A program made the translations under genes and the position numbers. The notes beneath the pieces are model-generated. The model searched no databases and was not told where the DNA came from. It saw only the letters and a program-made list of their open reading frames with translations. This document shows positions 19,655-29,990 of a stretch of DNA of 64,000 nt, piece after piece. How positions within the stretch are numbered: position 1 is the stretch's first letter; the number at the start of each line of letters is the position of its first letter. The DNA comes from Calothrix sp. C42_A2020_038 (lineage in GTDB: Bacteria > Cyanobacteriota > Cyanobacteriia > Cyanobacteriales > Nostocaceae): positions 62,001 to 126,000 of the forward strand of contig JACYLQ010000011.1 of NCBI GenBank assembly GCA_015272395.1, read 5' to 3'.

Positions 19655-20617
19655 CTAACCGTGACTGTTGACTAAAACTGAATCAACATTCTTGTTCATG
19701 CGTTTACGGAAGTCTTCTACTGTCAGTTTTAACCCTTCAGCAAGAGGAACAGTAGGTTCCCAATTCAATAAAGTCTTAGCTTTAGTAATATCTGGACGGC
19801 GCCGACGTGGGTCATCAGAAGGTAAAGGTTCAAAGTTAATTTCCGCACCTGGATTAACCATGTCTCTAACTGCTTCTGCAAGTTGTAAAATAGTATACTC
19901 GCCGGGATTACCGATATTGACCGGACCAACATAGTCACTATTCATTAATCGAATAAACCCTTCGATTAAATCCGAAACGTAACAGAAGCTACGAGTCTGA
20001 GAACCATCTCCATATACAGTTAAGGGTTTACCTTGCAATGCTTGGACAACAAAGTTACTAACAACGCGACCGTCATTTTCAAGCATTCTTGGACCGTATG
20101 TATTGAAAATGCGAACTACTCGCACATCAACTTTATTCTGACGGTAATAATCAAACGTTAAAGTCTCAGCAATACGCTTACCTTCGTCATAACAAGCGCG
20201 TAGACCAATTGGATTAACATTACCCCGGTAATCTTCACTTTGTGGATGTACATCAGGGTCTCCATAAACTTCACTAGTCGAAGCTAAGAAAAATCTTGCC
20301 TTCACGCGCTTTGCCAATCCCAGCATATTTAAAGTTCCCATGACATTAGTTTTTACTGTTTTCACGGGATTGTACTGATAATGTACTGGAGATGCAGGGC
20401 AGGCCAAGTGGTAAATTTGGTCTACTTCCAACCGAATTGGTTCTGTGATGTCGTGACGAATGAGTTCAAAATTGGGACTATCCAACCATTGTACGATGTT
20501 ACGCTTGTTACCAGTGTAAAAATTATCTAAACAAATGACTTCATGTCCTGCTGTCATAAGTCGATCGATTAGATGGGAACCAAGAAACCCAGCTCCGCCC
20601 GTCACCAAAATTCTCAT
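19655..20617 (-). CDS. UDP-glucuronate decarboxylase (UDP-xylose synthase)
   Basis: Extended short-chain dehydrogenase that converts UDP-glucuronate to UDP-xylose. Motifs: NAD-binding [10 protein letters not shown] at the start, the catalytic Tyr and Lys in [11 protein letters not shown], and the UXS-type segment [18 protein letters not shown]. 320 residues is the soluble bacterial form without a membrane anchor. The gene precedes UDP-glucose dehydrogenase by 117 bp, forming a two-step pathway. Confidence 0.92.
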   Translation of the reverse strand: MRILVTGGAGFLGSHLIDRLMTAGHEVICLDNFYTGNKRNIVQWLDSPNFELIRHDITEPIRLEVDQIYHLACPASPVHYQYNPVKTVKTNVMGTLNMLGLAKRVKARFFLASTSEVYGDPDVHPQSEDYRGNVNPIGLRACYDEGKRIAETLTFDYYRQNKVDVRVVRIFNTYGPRMLENDGRVVSNFVVQALQGKPLTVYGDGSQTRSFCYVSDLIEGFIRLMNSDYVGPVNIGNPGEYTILQLAEAVRDMVNPGAEINFEPLPSDDPRRRRPDITKAKTLLNWEPTVPLAEGLKLTVEDFRKRMNKNVDSVLVNSHG

Positions 20618-20985
20618 ACTTTTCCTATGGTTAGAGATATTTTCAATTGCTACTGCGCTTGTATCTAGGGTACCCAGTACCTACTCAAAAATTCATCACC
20701 AACAAACTTTGTCAGTAATTTTTCGCCCTAATATCTAAATTTTATTTCTCAAGTTACCTTTATAGGTGTTTATTCGCTTTTGCGTAAATGCCATTAGAAA
20801 AATAACAAATATGCTCAAGTAAAATAACGTACACTTCAAGACTTTACAAAATCTTCAAAATCACTTAACTTTTATCACTATATTCCGAAGCTGCAATAAA
20901 TTGGTGCCAAAAAGTGGTTGACAATAGAGTTCTACTCTTATAGAGATAGGATAAACATTTTATTTTGATACTAATACGATACCTT
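20618..20985. other. Intergenic region without a gene
   Basis: 368 bp between two minus-strand genes. It contains a plus-strand TTGACA (20918-20923) followed about 15 bases later by TATAGAG, a promoter-like pair pointing into the antisense side of the antiporter gene. The promoter of the UDP-xylose synthase gene should also be here. Confidence 0.3.
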
Positions 20986-23118
20986 TTACACAATTGCTGT
21001 AGTATTGGCGACTCCAGCAGGAAGTGCATCTAGTTGACCACGTTGAGGTTCTCCAAGCATAACTATCGAGCATGTCAATTGGCGTGCTAACTGTGTTGTG
21101 ACATCGCTTATTACTAAACCGCCTGGAATAGTTTGATTACGTACAAAAGGTAATACAACTAGGTCATATAGTCGTGCAGCTTGAAGAATAGCTTGTGCGA
21201 CATTTTCATGGGCTATAATTTGAATTTCGGGTGTATTGGAAACTGCTAATTTAGATACTAATAATCCTAACTGTGAGCGTAAAGCTGCTATTTTGCTAGA
21301 ACTTGTCCGACGTTCACATACATTTAAAACAGTTACTTGTGCCTGATTTGCCTCTGCCAAGATATGGGCGAATTGTACAGGTTGCAAAACAGATGCCATT
21401 AAATTTTCCACTGGTACAAGAATACGCTGGATTTTTCTCGGTGATTCTACCAGTCTTGTTACGGCAACAGGGCAATGCGAAGCCCAAAGTACGCTATCTA
21501 TAACGTTTCCAAAAAGTTTTGCTCTTATACCAGTGCGTTTTCCCCATCCCATTACTATTAAGTTGGCTTTTTGCTCACGCGCAGCCCTACTTATTCCTTG
21601 TGCAAAAGCATCATCAATACGTAGTAATGGAGCAGACTCTACATTCAGAGCTTTTGAGAGAGCATTTGCTTTTGCTAACAATCTTTCACTACGTTGTAGC
21701 GATGCTTCCAACCTTGGTGCGTCCATATGCGCGGCAGCTGTTGCGATTGCAAGGGGAATTATCTTTCCCCTTGCTTGTTGTGCCAGCAATGCAGCCATTT
21801 CAATCAAATATTGCTGAGTATGCGGATTATATACAGGAACTACAATTGTAAAAGGATCATTACTTTGACTTGTAGATGGACAAACTGGTGAAAAAGCTGC
21901 CTGCACTTTTGTTGCCGATGTATCCAAACCAGGTGCAACACGACTTGTAATCAATGGTCCAACTGTTGAAGTTACGAGCATTAAAATAATTACACTATTA
22001 AAAACTTCTTGAGAAACTAAACCTACTCGATAACCAACAAGTGTTGCAGCTAATGTTGCACCGACTTGAGGTATAGATAATGACCACATTGTGATTGTTT
22101 CTCGCCAGTTATATTGGTATAACAATTTTGCTAGCATCGCTGCAACAAATTTGCTACTGATCAAACCTGCAATGATAAAAGCTGTTAGTTGTAAAGCATT
22201 TGTATTTCTAGCAAATCTGGGTAAATCTACCAACAAACCTAAGTCTACGAAAAAAATTGGAATAAATAAAACACTACCAACGAACACTACTTTTTCTTTA
22301 ACCGGGCCATCTGCTAAAGTTTCATTAACTGCCAAACCAGCCAAAAAAGCTCCAACTATTTTTTCTACACCGATCAATTGCGCGCCTACCGAAGCAAGAA
22401 AAACTACCAATAGCACAAATAAAAACTGATTACCCTCATCTTCTCCAGAGCGTCGAAAAAACTCTTTCCCAGCCCAATCAAATCCGACTAAAACGACCGT
22501 TGAGTAAATTGTTAACCAACCGATTAAAGTAATTAAGTTAAAAGCATTTAATTGGCTAGTATGAACTGCGATACATACAGCAAGTAATAATAGCGCACTA
22601 ATATCAGCAAAAACAGTGGCGCCGATCGTGACTGTAACCGCTTCATTTTCAGCTACACCTAAATGATTAATAATCGGATAAGCAAGTACAGTATGAGAAG
22701 CGAACAATGAACCTATTAATATTGCAGCATTCCAGTCAAATCCAAAAATTCTTCCGACCATAGTACCGACCACAAGCGGTACACCAAATGTGAAGCTACC
22801 AAAACCTAATGAACGATTTGCAGTGTGGCGAAATTGTTTGATATCAATCTCAAGTCCAGCAACGAACATTAAGTAAACTAATCCGATTTCCGATAGCAAG
22901 TCCATTATTTGCAATTTGCTTTGCAACAAATTCCAACCATGTGGACCTAAAACTATCCCAGCCAAAAGCAACCCTACTACTCCCGGTAGTCGCAGTCGTT
23001 CAAATACAATTGGTACGACCAAAATGACTAACAGTAAGATCGCAAAAGGAACAATTGGTTCCTTGCCGAGACCTTGAGATGTTGGTACAAGTGCAAGTAC
23101 TTGGGATATTAGTTCCAT
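20986..23118 (-). CDS. Cation/proton antiporter with two C-terminal Usp domains
   Basis: The first 400 residues form a CPA2-type monovalent cation/proton exchanger with about 12 membrane spans (for example LPGVVGLLLAGIVLGPHGW and the acidic membrane motif AGLEIDIKQF). Residues from about 430 to the end carry two universal-stress-protein-like domains (TIVVPVYNPHTQQYL, NLIVMGWGKRTG, then RILVPVENL), probably cytoplasmic nucleotide-binding regulators. Cyanobacterial NhaS-type antiporters have similar architecture. I chose the ATG at 23118; the frame is open to 23157. Ion specificity (Na+ or K+) cannot be read. Confidence 0.88.
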   Translation of the reverse strand: MELISQVLALVPTSQGLGKEPIVPFAILLLVILVVPIVFERLRLPGVVGLLLAGIVLGPHGWNLLQSKLQIMDLLSEIGLVYLMFVAGLEIDIKQFRHTANRSLGFGSFTFGVPLVVGTMVGRIFGFDWNAAILIGSLFASHTVLAYPIINHLGVAENEAVTVTIGATVFADISALLLLAVCIAVHTSQLNAFNLITLIGWLTIYSTVVLVGFDWAGKEFFRRSGEDEGNQFLFVLLVVFLASVGAQLIGVEKIVGAFLAGLAVNETLADGPVKEKVVFVGSVLFIPIFFVDLGLLVDLPRFARNTNALQLTAFIIAGLISSKFVAAMLAKLLYQYNWRETITMWSLSIPQVGATLAATLVGYRVGLVSQEVFNSVIILMLVTSTVGPLITSRVAPGLDTSATKVQAAFSPVCPSTSQSNDPFTIVVPVYNPHTQQYLIEMAALLAQQARGKIIPLAIATAAAHMDAPRLEASLQRSERLLAKANALSKALNVESAPLLRIDDAFAQGISRAAREQKANLIVMGWGKRTGIRAKLFGNVIDSVLWASHCPVAVTRLVESPRKIQRILVPVENLMASVLQPVQFAHILAEANQAQVTVLNVCERRTSSSKIAALRSQLGLLVSKLAVSNTPEIQIIAHENVAQAILQAARLYDLVVLPFVRNQTIPGGLVISDVTTQLARQLTCSIVMLGEPQRGQLDALPAGVANTTAIV

Positions 23119-23266
23119 AGGTAGGGAATATTGCAAGTCAGGGGTAAGAAGGCACAAGCATTTGCAACAACTTATAATTGATACTTGATAACAAGAACAT
23201 TGTTGCTTTGAACTCTTTTATATCAAAAAACGAAAATTTTAATAACAATATGCTATTTTCGGCTAC

Positions 23267-23920
23267 CTATGGGTGAATTTGGCTCAGTATATATCGTAAA
23301 CGGTCGTAATCATCTTTGAGCAGTATGCTCAAAGTTCGCCCAGCTTGAATTAACCATTCGCGGTCAGCTTTGCGTAGTTGGTAAACTTCGCGGATTGCTG
23401 CTGCTACCAAAGACTCTATTGGTGCGCCACTTACTGTTAGCAAAGTTCGCAAAAAATCTAGTTCCTCAGTAAATCTGACTATCGCATCAGATTCGCATCG
23501 GTAAACTGCTTGATGAATTTGCGGTGGGCGAGGTGGTAAATATTGATATACCATACTACCTGAAGAATCTTGCTTTGGCTGTTCAAAACCGACAATAGCC
23601 GCACGAAACTCAGTTTTCAGCATCGCGAAGATCTGGGGTTGTTCCTCACGTAAATCAGCAAGCGACATCCCTAAAGCGCGCGCTCGATGGACAGAATCTA
23701 TTGGCATTGTAGTCGCATAATAAACAACCGCATACACTTGATTACCTGATTCTTCATCTTGTGATTTCACCCAACTACCAAACGGAGGCATTGAGGGAAA
23801 ACTTAAGTCATCAGGCTCTAGACACTGAGCCAAAAATTCTGTTGTTGTTGTTTCAATCACTTCTGCTATGTGATTGGGATTTCGGTTACTACGGTTAAAT
23901 TGCGGTAGGGGAAGGCGCAT
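23267..23920 (-). CDS. HAS-barrel-like conserved cyanobacterial protein
   Basis: Conserved protein of unknown role. Its first 110 residues (FGSWVKSQDEESGNQVYAVVYY, with ALGMSLADLREEQP) resemble the HAS-barrel found at the N-terminus of HerA-type ATPases, but no ATPase domain follows. The rest is helical and ends with a basic, Arg-rich region. It lies on the same strand as the antiporter, ndhS and rodA, with gaps over 100 bp. The HAS-barrel call is from memory of the family's appearance. Confidence 0.6.
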   Translation of the reverse strand: MRLPLPQFNRSNRNPNHIAEVIETTTTEFLAQCLEPDDLSFPSMPPFGSWVKSQDEESGNQVYAVVYYATTMPIDSVHRARALGMSLADLREEQPQIFAMLKTEFRAAIVGFEQPKQDSSGSMVYQYLPPRPPQIHQAVYRCESDAIVRFTEELDFLRTLLTVSGAPIESLVAAAIREVYQLRKADREWLIQAGRTLSILLKDDYDRLRYILSQIHP

Positions 23921-24086
23921 AGTTTAGTTAAGAGTGAGGAGTCAGGAGTTAGGAGTTGTACACACACTTTGCATATCGCGTCTTTACAGGGGTTGTGAGT
24001 TATGAACGATTACACTTCATACTTCTAAGTTAATACAGATGTTTTTGTTTCTCGCATTTAAACTTCCAACTCCGCTCCTCCTAACT

Positions 24087-24284
24087 CTATTTGGCTTTTT
24101 TACGCCCTGCGGTAGTTTCAACAGCTTCTAGTTCCGATAAACGAAAAGTAATTAACTTATCCCAGTTACCACCCTCGAACAAGACAGCAACTTTACCGTC
24201 GCTCACACGTTGAACTAGTCCTTCAGAGCGATAGTAGGTATCTGCGGGGTTTTTGACGCGAACGGTTGCTCCAGGCAGAATCAT
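24087..24284 (-). CDS. ndhS: NAD(P)H dehydrogenase subunit NdhS
   Basis: Ferredoxin-docking subunit of the photosynthetic NDH-1 complex, with an SH3-like fold related to plant CRR31. The 65 residues match the expected pattern ([38 protein letters not shown]) and the basic C-terminus (GRKKAK) typical of the subunit. It acts on the cytoplasmic side of the thylakoid membrane in cyclic electron flow. The gene is single, as for other small ndh genes. Confidence 0.85.
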   Translation of the reverse strand: MILPGATVRVKNPADTYYRSEGLVQRVSDGKVAVLFEGGNWDKLITFRLSELEAVETTAGRKKAK

Positions 24285-24439
24285 AGTTTTTTACTCTAAT
24301 TGTGTTTCCTTTATATAGCTTAATGCTTATTAGAGAGATAGGGTGTAGCACTTAAACTTTTAGGTGCGTGACGCTACTAAATTTCAACGGCTTAGTTTTA
24401 AAATTTGTGGCAAATTTTTGGCAACGTCACCTACCCTAC

Positions 24440-25753
24440 CTAACTCCAATACTTCTTCCGATGTCGATAATTCGCTACTGACTCAACAAGTCCTAAAGCG
24501 ATGAAATTTGTCACCATTGCGGAACGTCCATAACTCATCCAAGGTAAAGGTATACCCGCAACAGGTGCCAACCCAACGTTCATACCAACGTTTACTATTA
24601 CCTGGAAGACTATCATCGATAAAACGCCAATTGCGAGCAATGAACCAAAATTGTCTTTGGCTGTTTGAGCAATATGTAGTAAGCGTAGGCAAACAAAAGC
24701 AAAAACGGATAGTAGTATCAAGCAGCCAATAAAGCCAAACTCTTCACCTACTGCTGAAAACACAAAGTCCGTGTGTTGTTCCGGTACGAAATTAAGTTGT
24801 GTCATTGGGCCTTTGTTTAATCCCCATCCGAACCACTCACCGGCGCCAATCGCAATTCTTGATTGGTGTTGGTGATAACCAGTCGTTAACAGGTTTTGAT
24901 CGGGATTGAGAAACGATGTCAGGCGGTTTTTTTGATAATCTTTTAAAACGTGATTCCAAAGAAGAATTCCGATTTCCCCACCTAGCATGTTAAGTGCCCA
25001 GGCACCGATCGTACCAGCACCAAGTCGTCTCCAAGGTAAAGTATGCCATCCAACAATACCCATTAACACTGACCAAACTAATCCAAGTGGACCAAAAATC
25101 AAATCTTTGGAGAAGGCAATTGTAAAGGGCCACTGAATACTAAATAAAATCGCGGCAATAATCGGCGAAATCATTAAAATCAGCCAACCGGGATTTGCGT
25201 TTGCCCAGTACAACATTCCTAAGACAATCGCTCCGAATACTAACGACGTTGCCAAGTCTGGCTGGATGAAAACCAATGCCCAAGGAATTGCTGTGAATGC
25301 CAGCACACGGAAAACACTGGTTAAACTGGATGCAGTAGTTTTATGTAAAAGTGCTGCCAAAGTAACAATAATTGCGATTTTGGCAAATTCTGATGGCTGT
25401 ACTGGTACACCAAAAATATTTATCCACCTTTGTGCGCCTTTAGAACTTTTACCAATAATCATCACTGCCACAAGACTAATATTGGCAAAAGTATATATAG
25501 CCCAATGATACTGAAGTAAATTTTCGTAGCGTACACGGGCAAGAATAAGTGCAATGCCGGCGCCAATTATAGATATCAACCAGTGCCACCACCAGTCAAT
25601 CAGACCTTGGCTTAATTCGGTACTGCGAATCATCACACCACCGAAAAAGCTGATGCCAACTATCACAAAAAATAGTAGCCAGTCGATTTGCTGCCACGGT
25701 TTAATCCAATACTTCCAACGTGATTGGGAGCGTGAATATTTTTTTAATAACAT
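24440..25753 (-). CDS. rodA: Rod shape-determining protein RodA (SEDS glycosyltransferase)
   Basis: SEDS-family peptidoglycan polymerase of the elongation machinery. The 437 residues contain about ten membrane spans and the family motifs IQPDLATSLVFGAIVLGMLY, FVPEQHTDFVFSAVGEEFGF and GIPLPWMSYGRSAMVTNF. The RodA call over FtsW rests on overall pattern and on the lack of division genes nearby. It lies 100 bp downstream of mrp. Confidence 0.92.
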   Translation of the reverse strand: MLLKKYSRSQSRWKYWIKPWQQIDWLLFFVIVGISFFGGVMIRSTELSQGLIDWWWHWLISIIGAGIALILARVRYENLLQYHWAIYTFANISLVAVMIIGKSSKGAQRWINIFGVPVQPSEFAKIAIIVTLAALLHKTTASSLTSVFRVLAFTAIPWALVFIQPDLATSLVFGAIVLGMLYWANANPGWLILMISPIIAAILFSIQWPFTIAFSKDLIFGPLGLVWSVLMGIVGWHTLPWRRLGAGTIGAWALNMLGGEIGILLWNHVLKDYQKNRLTSFLNPDQNLLTTGYHQHQSRIAIGAGEWFGWGLNKGPMTQLNFVPEQHTDFVFSAVGEEFGFIGCLILLSVFAFVCLRLLHIAQTAKDNFGSLLAIGVLSMIVFQVIVNVGMNVGLAPVAGIPLPWMSYGRSAMVTNFIALGLVESVANYRHRKKYWS

Positions 25754-25852
25754 TGTGCGATTTTAGACTTTAGCTTCTATAGATTTTAAATTTAGTCACC
25801 ACTAAAAATCTGTATTCTCAGGTATCACCTGAGAAACAGAAAAAAAATATTT

Positions 25853-26923
25853 TTATGCCAAAGCTGCAACTGATACTCTTCCTGCTATGGCTAGTGCAAT
25901 CGAACGCAGCGCTTTCGCACTTGCCGAATCAGGATCTGCCGCAACAATTGGCACACCGTTATCTCCACCAACCCGCGTTGAAATCTCTAGCGGTACACAG
26001 CCAAGTAGTGGTATTCCCAACTCCTCTGAAGTTTTTGAGCCACCACCAGAACCGAAAATATCATACTGTTTTTCAGGCATATCAGGTGGAATAAAGTAGC
26101 TCATGTTCTCTACTATACCTAAGACAGGTACGTTCATCTGTTGAAACATTCTTAACCCTTTACGCGAATCTAACAACGCTACTGTTTGCGGCGTTGTCAC
26201 TATTACGGCACCTGCCATTGGCACTGCTTGTGTCAAAGTTAACTGTGCATCACCAGTACCAGGGGGCATATCAACTATTAAATAATCAAGTTCACCCCAC
26301 TCAACTTGATATAAAAATTTACGAATTATTCCGTTCAGCATTGGTCCACGCCAAATCACGGGCTGGTCTTGATCAATTAGAAAACCCATCGATACTAACT
26401 TAACACCATGATTAAAAGCAGGTTCCAATATTTCACCATTTTCGTCCGGACGAACCATTAGAGGTGTGTCTGACAAACCAAGCATTGTTGGGTCATTTGG
26501 CCCATAAATATCAGCGTCGAGTAAACCCACTTTTGCTCCGGTAGCAGCTAAAGCGACAGCAACGTTGACAGCTACAGTGCTTTTACCAACCCCACCTTTA
26601 CCGCTCGAAATCGCAATAATATTTTTTACGCCTTTTATACCAGTACGGTCTGGTAAATCCTTTTGTTTAGGTGTTTCCGCAGTCACTTCAACAGCCACAT
26701 CTGTAACACCAGGTAGCTTTTTAACAGCTTTTTGGCAGTCCTCGACAATAAACTCACGTAATGGGCAGGCAGGTGTCGTCAACACTAAGGTAAAGCTAAC
26801 TTTACCAGCGTTGATCTCGACGTTGCGAATCATATTCAGTTCCACCAAACTTTTGCGGAGTTCTGGATCTTGCACTGGTCGCAACACGGATAGAACTGAT
26901 TGAGTATCAAGGACATTATTCAT
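25853..26923 (-). CDS. mrp: Mrp/NBP35-family iron-sulfur cluster carrier ATPase
   Basis: P-loop ATPase thought to carry and hand over Fe-S clusters. The N-terminal 95 residues are a MIP18/DUF59 domain (SVLRPVQDPELRKSLVELN), followed by the Walker A motif ISSGKGGVGKSTVAVNVAVA and VDMPPGTGDAQLTL. The usual CxxC near the C-terminus is not evident, which is common among cyanobacterial Mrp. I chose the ATG at 26923 because a purine-rich site precedes it; the open frame runs to 26947. Confidence 0.92.
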   Translation of the reverse strand: MNNVLDTQSVLSVLRPVQDPELRKSLVELNMIRNVEINAGKVSFTLVLTTPACPLREFIVEDCQKAVKKLPGVTDVAVEVTAETPKQKDLPDRTGIKGVKNIIAISSGKGGVGKSTVAVNVAVALAATGAKVGLLDADIYGPNDPTMLGLSDTPLMVRPDENGEILEPAFNHGVKLVSMGFLIDQDQPVIWRGPMLNGIIRKFLYQVEWGELDYLIVDMPPGTGDAQLTLTQAVPMAGAVIVTTPQTVALLDSRKGLRMFQQMNVPVLGIVENMSYFIPPDMPEKQYDIFGSGGGSKTSEELGIPLLGCVPLEISTRVGGDNGVPIVAADPDSASAKALRSIALAIAGRVSVAALA

Positions 26924-27080
26924 AGTTGTTTCCACCCTTACTGCCAAAAAATTTACAAACTTTATATCTTCCTAATATCGGATTTTAACTGGCAGTGGGG
27001 GATAGGGGATAGGGAATAGCTAAGAGAGAAGAATTACTTGATAGCCAATCAATGTGCCAAAAAGCCCAATACCCCATCAG

Positions 27081-27602
27081 CTAAAAATCAAAACAGTCTT
27101 TTAGCGGTTTTCTTTTCCTTGATACCGCTTTTAATGCTGTTCCTTCAACTGCTTCAACTAACGCGCGTGCGACACGGTCAGCATAGGGACGCGATAAAGA
27201 CCAGATTAAGGGAGATAACCATCCACGCAATGTTACAGAATATGACAAACAAGTGCCACATACTGTTGATTCTACTTTATAAGTTATGCGTTCCTCAATC
27301 CCAGGAAGCGCCAAAACTCTGATACTCAATAATTCTCTTGGATTGACTCTTTCAACAAAAATGCGGATTGGTATTGGTGATAAGCGCGTTACTGCTTGAT
27401 ATATCAATCCTGGTTTCGGTACTAATCCATAGGGGACATTAGTACTCTTGAGAAGTGGATGCCAAGAAACATCCGCTAAATCAACTACTTTTTGCCATAA
27501 TTCATCAACTGAAGCCGAACTAATTTCTCGATACGTGCGCACCAAAGAAACACATATTCGACGACTTTTGCGGTGGATAAATTTTGATAACCAACCTTGC
27601 AT
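27081..27602 (-). CDS. SRPBCC-family protein (polyketide cyclase/START-like)
   Basis: Small soluble helix-grip protein that could bind a hydrophobic ligand; target unknown. Residues 15-140 show the pattern (REISSASVDELWQKVVDLAD, GLVPKPGLIYQAVTRL, ERITYKVESTVCGTCLSYSV), and the C-terminus is basic. I chose the ATG at 27602 because AGGAGG lies nine bases before it; a TTG at 27611 would add three residues. It stands alone between mrp and a gene-free region. Confidence 0.7.
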   Translation of the reverse strand: MQGWLSKFIHRKSRRICVSLVRTYREISSASVDELWQKVVDLADVSWHPLLKSTNVPYGLVPKPGLIYQAVTRLSPIPIRIFVERVNPRELLSIRVLALPGIEERITYKVESTVCGTCLSYSVTLRGWLSPLIWSLSRPYADRVARALVEAVEGTALKAVSRKRKPLKDCFDF

Positions 27603-28288
27603 TTTATTCAACCCTCCTTGCTACACGCTACTTGGTGATGGCATGTCGGCAATCTTAGTAAACTTCTTTATCAGAATCTCTCAAAATTACCGTACTTCTT
27701 GCAAGCCTTTTTGTATCAATATTTTGCGATTACAAACTCTGAATCGATATAAACTTAAACTCAAAGACTGATTATCGTTACATACATATAGCGCTTGCAG
27801 TGTAATATCTTCCTCCTTTGGGAATATGAACTAGTATTTGGAAGTTTGAAGTTTTGATAATAAAGCTTGTCTCTCAGTAAAAAGTATGTATTAAAAATGG
27901 CTTTTCTGCTTATAAACCTGTAAAAATAAATCTTAGAGGTTCGGTCTTTGGCAACGTCAGTCGCTACGAAAGTAGTTTTGATTTTTTGTGTATTTTTATG
28001 TATTTTGTGTGGGTAGCCTTAATTCACTGAAAGACTTACCTGAAGAAAGTTTTGCTATTGTGGTCAAGATGTAAAACAAGTCTTAAAATAACAAATCGTA
28101 TACAAGTAGATACACAAATTGAGAGAGAATAACTTTAACTATGCCGACTGAGTGTGTCAACGCTTGGAGATATCACGTGTCCGGCTTGTGGGAGTAGCTA
28201 AATTCTACGCTGACAACGCATTTGCTGCACCTACCTTATAGGTTAATAACCTTATTTTTGTCAAAGAGTGAAAATTTTCATTTAGGTT
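27603..28288. other. Gene-free region upstream of hemF
   Basis: About 690 bp without a recognisable gene. It is AT-rich apart from a short reading frame of 18 codons at 28141-28197 preceded by GAGAGAG. The hemF promoter must lie here. No riboswitch consensus is recognised. Confidence 0.4.
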
Positions 28289-29356
28289 TTGAGACTTATG
28301 TTGACAAACTCGCATTCTCCTGCCGTCCAAACTTCTCCATCAAAGTTTTTACCCCCTGATAACGCCAAAGAGCGAGTTAGTGCTTTCATGCGTCAATTAC
28401 AAGACGAAATCGCTACTGGTTTGGAAGCAATCGATGGTGTTGGCAAGTTTCAAGAAGATAGCTGGGAGCGCTCAGAAGGTGGTGGTGGACGTTCGCGCGT
28501 TTTGCGTGAAGGGGCAATCTTTGAACAAGCTGGTGTCAATTTTTCTGAGGTCTGGGGTGACCATCTTCCACCATCGATTCTCACTCAACGTCCTGAAGCT
28601 GCTGGTCATCGTTTCTATGCTACTGGCACTTCGATGGTGTTGCACCCCCGTAACCCTTTTGTCCCTACAGTTCATTTAAACTATCGCTACTTTGAAGCCG
28701 GACCTGTTTGGTGGTTCGGTGGTGGCGCCGATCTAACTCCTTACTACCCTTTCCCAGAAGACGCGAGTCATTTTCATAAAACTTTTAAACAAGCTTGTGA
28801 TAAACATCATTCAGAGTATTACCCAGTATTTAAGCGTTGGTGTGATGAATATTTTTATTTAAAACATCGAGAAGAAACACGGGGTGTTGGTGGCTTGTTC
28901 TTTGACTATCAAGATGGTAGGGGCGCTTTATATCGCGGTCCTTACACAGATACTGCTGCCGCAACTTACAGTCAACAAGTTGGTGAACCTAAACAGCGTA
29001 CTTGGGAAGAATTATTCTCGTTTGTTAATGATTGTGGTCGCGCTTTTTTACCTGCTTATTTACCTATTGTCGAACGGCGCCACAAGCTTGAATACAACGA
29101 ACATCAGCGTAATTTTCAACTTTATCGTCGTGGTCGGTACGTTGAATTTAATTTGGTATACGACAGAGGTACTATTTTTGGCTTACAAACAAACGGACGT
29201 ACAGAGTCAATATTAATGTCGTTACCTCCTTTAGTACGTTGGGAATACGGTTATAAACCTGAGCCAAATTCTCCTGAAGCCGAACTGTACAATACTTTTC
29301 TTAAACCTCAAGATTGGGTAAATTGGAAGCCTAACCATAATGTAAACAAATCTTAA
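28289..29356 (+). CDS. hemF: Oxygen-dependent coproporphyrinogen III oxidase
   Basis: Converts coproporphyrinogen III to protoporphyrinogen IX using oxygen, for haem and chlorophyll synthesis. Diagnostic segments are [20 protein letters not shown] near residue 65, [24 protein letters not shown] and [20 protein letters not shown]. 355 residues is the cyanobacterial length with its extended N-terminus. The start has a short, weak upstream site. It is followed by a likely terminator. Confidence 0.97.
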   Translation: MRLMLTNSHSPAVQTSPSKFLPPDNAKERVSAFMRQLQDEIATGLEAIDGVGKFQEDSWERSEGGGGRSRVLREGAIFEQAGVNFSEVWGDHLPPSILTQRPEAAGHRFYATGTSMVLHPRNPFVPTVHLNYRYFEAGPVWWFGGGADLTPYYPFPEDASHFHKTFKQACDKHHSEYYPVFKRWCDEYFYLKHREETRGVGGLFFDYQDGRGALYRGPYTDTAAATYSQQVGEPKQRTWEELFSFVNDCGRAFLPAYLPIVERRHKLEYNEHQRNFQLYRRGRYVEFNLVYDRGTIFGLQTNGRTESILMSLPPLVRWEYGYKPEPNSPEAELYNTFLKPQDWVNWKPNHNVNKS

Positions 29357-29430
29357 GGTTACGGGAGTGCAAAGTATCAGAAGTATTACGGAAGAGTAAC
29401 ATTCCTTTTTATTCCCTTGTAGCAGATAAA

Positions 29431-29469
29431 GCCCACAGCGTAGCCATTTAAGCTTGGTGTGGGTATTTC
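29431..29469 (+). terminator. Probable hemF terminator
   Basis: Arms CCCACA (29432-29437) and TGTGGG (29458-29463) around a 20-base loop that can itself partly pair, followed by TATTTCTT, about 75 bp past the stop. Confidence 0.5.
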
Positions 29470-29544
29470 TTCTCTGAAAAAGACTGGATGGTATCGAGAT
29501 AAAAGGTTATAAAAAATACTAGATTAGTTTTATTTCGTATTGCC

Positions 29545-29934
29545 ATGGGAGAGACAAGCGTGATTCATATCGAGCAAAAAGTTTATAGTATTCAAGATGG
29601 CAATGATGTAATTGTGCTGACGCCAGCGGGTCGTCTGGATATTACTACAGCTTGGCAGTTTCGCCTCAAATTACAAGAGTGTATCTCCAAACTGAGCCGT
29701 CATGTTGTTGTCAACCTGGGTCAGGTCAACTTTATCGATAGTTCGGGTTTAACTTCTTTAGTAGCTGGAATGCGTGATGCGGATAAAGTTAAAGGCAGTT
29801 TCCGTATTTGTAACGTTCACCCAGAAGCTAAACTTGTTTTTGAGGTAACGATGATGGATACAGTTTTTGAAATATTTGAAACCGAAGAAGATGCGTTAGA
29901 AGGCGTACCTCGTAGTCTGGCTCCCCAGAGTTAA
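29545..29934 (+). CDS. STAS-domain anti-sigma factor antagonist-like protein
   Basis: Second single-STAS protein of the window. The 129 residues carry the phosphorylation loop VNFIDSSGLTSLVAGM with the conserved Ser, and LTPAGRLDITTAWQFR at the N-terminus. It probably works in a partner-switching cascade with a Ser/Thr kinase and a PP2C phosphatase encoded elsewhere. It is convergent with the CpcT-like gene and shares about 45% by eye with the protein at 9387 in the loop region. Confidence 0.88.
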   Translation: MGETSVIHIEQKVYSIQDGNDVIVLTPAGRLDITTAWQFRLKLQECISKLSRHVVVNLGQVNFIDSSGLTSLVAGMRDADKVKGSFRICNVHPEAKLVFEVTMMDTVFEIFETEEDALEGVPRSLAPQS

Positions 29935-29990
29935 AAGTGCTGAGTGCGAAGTAATTGATTACAACTTTGCGCCTTCCAACTCCGCGCCGA

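Noticed and set aside
20918-20947. Promoter-like TTGACA...TATAGAG pair on the plus strand
   Set aside because: It points into the antisense side of the antiporter gene and its spacer is shorter than usual; no transcript known.
24483-24732. Open frames within rodA on both strands
   Set aside because: Fully inside a well-supported gene with SEDS motifs; no independent start signal.
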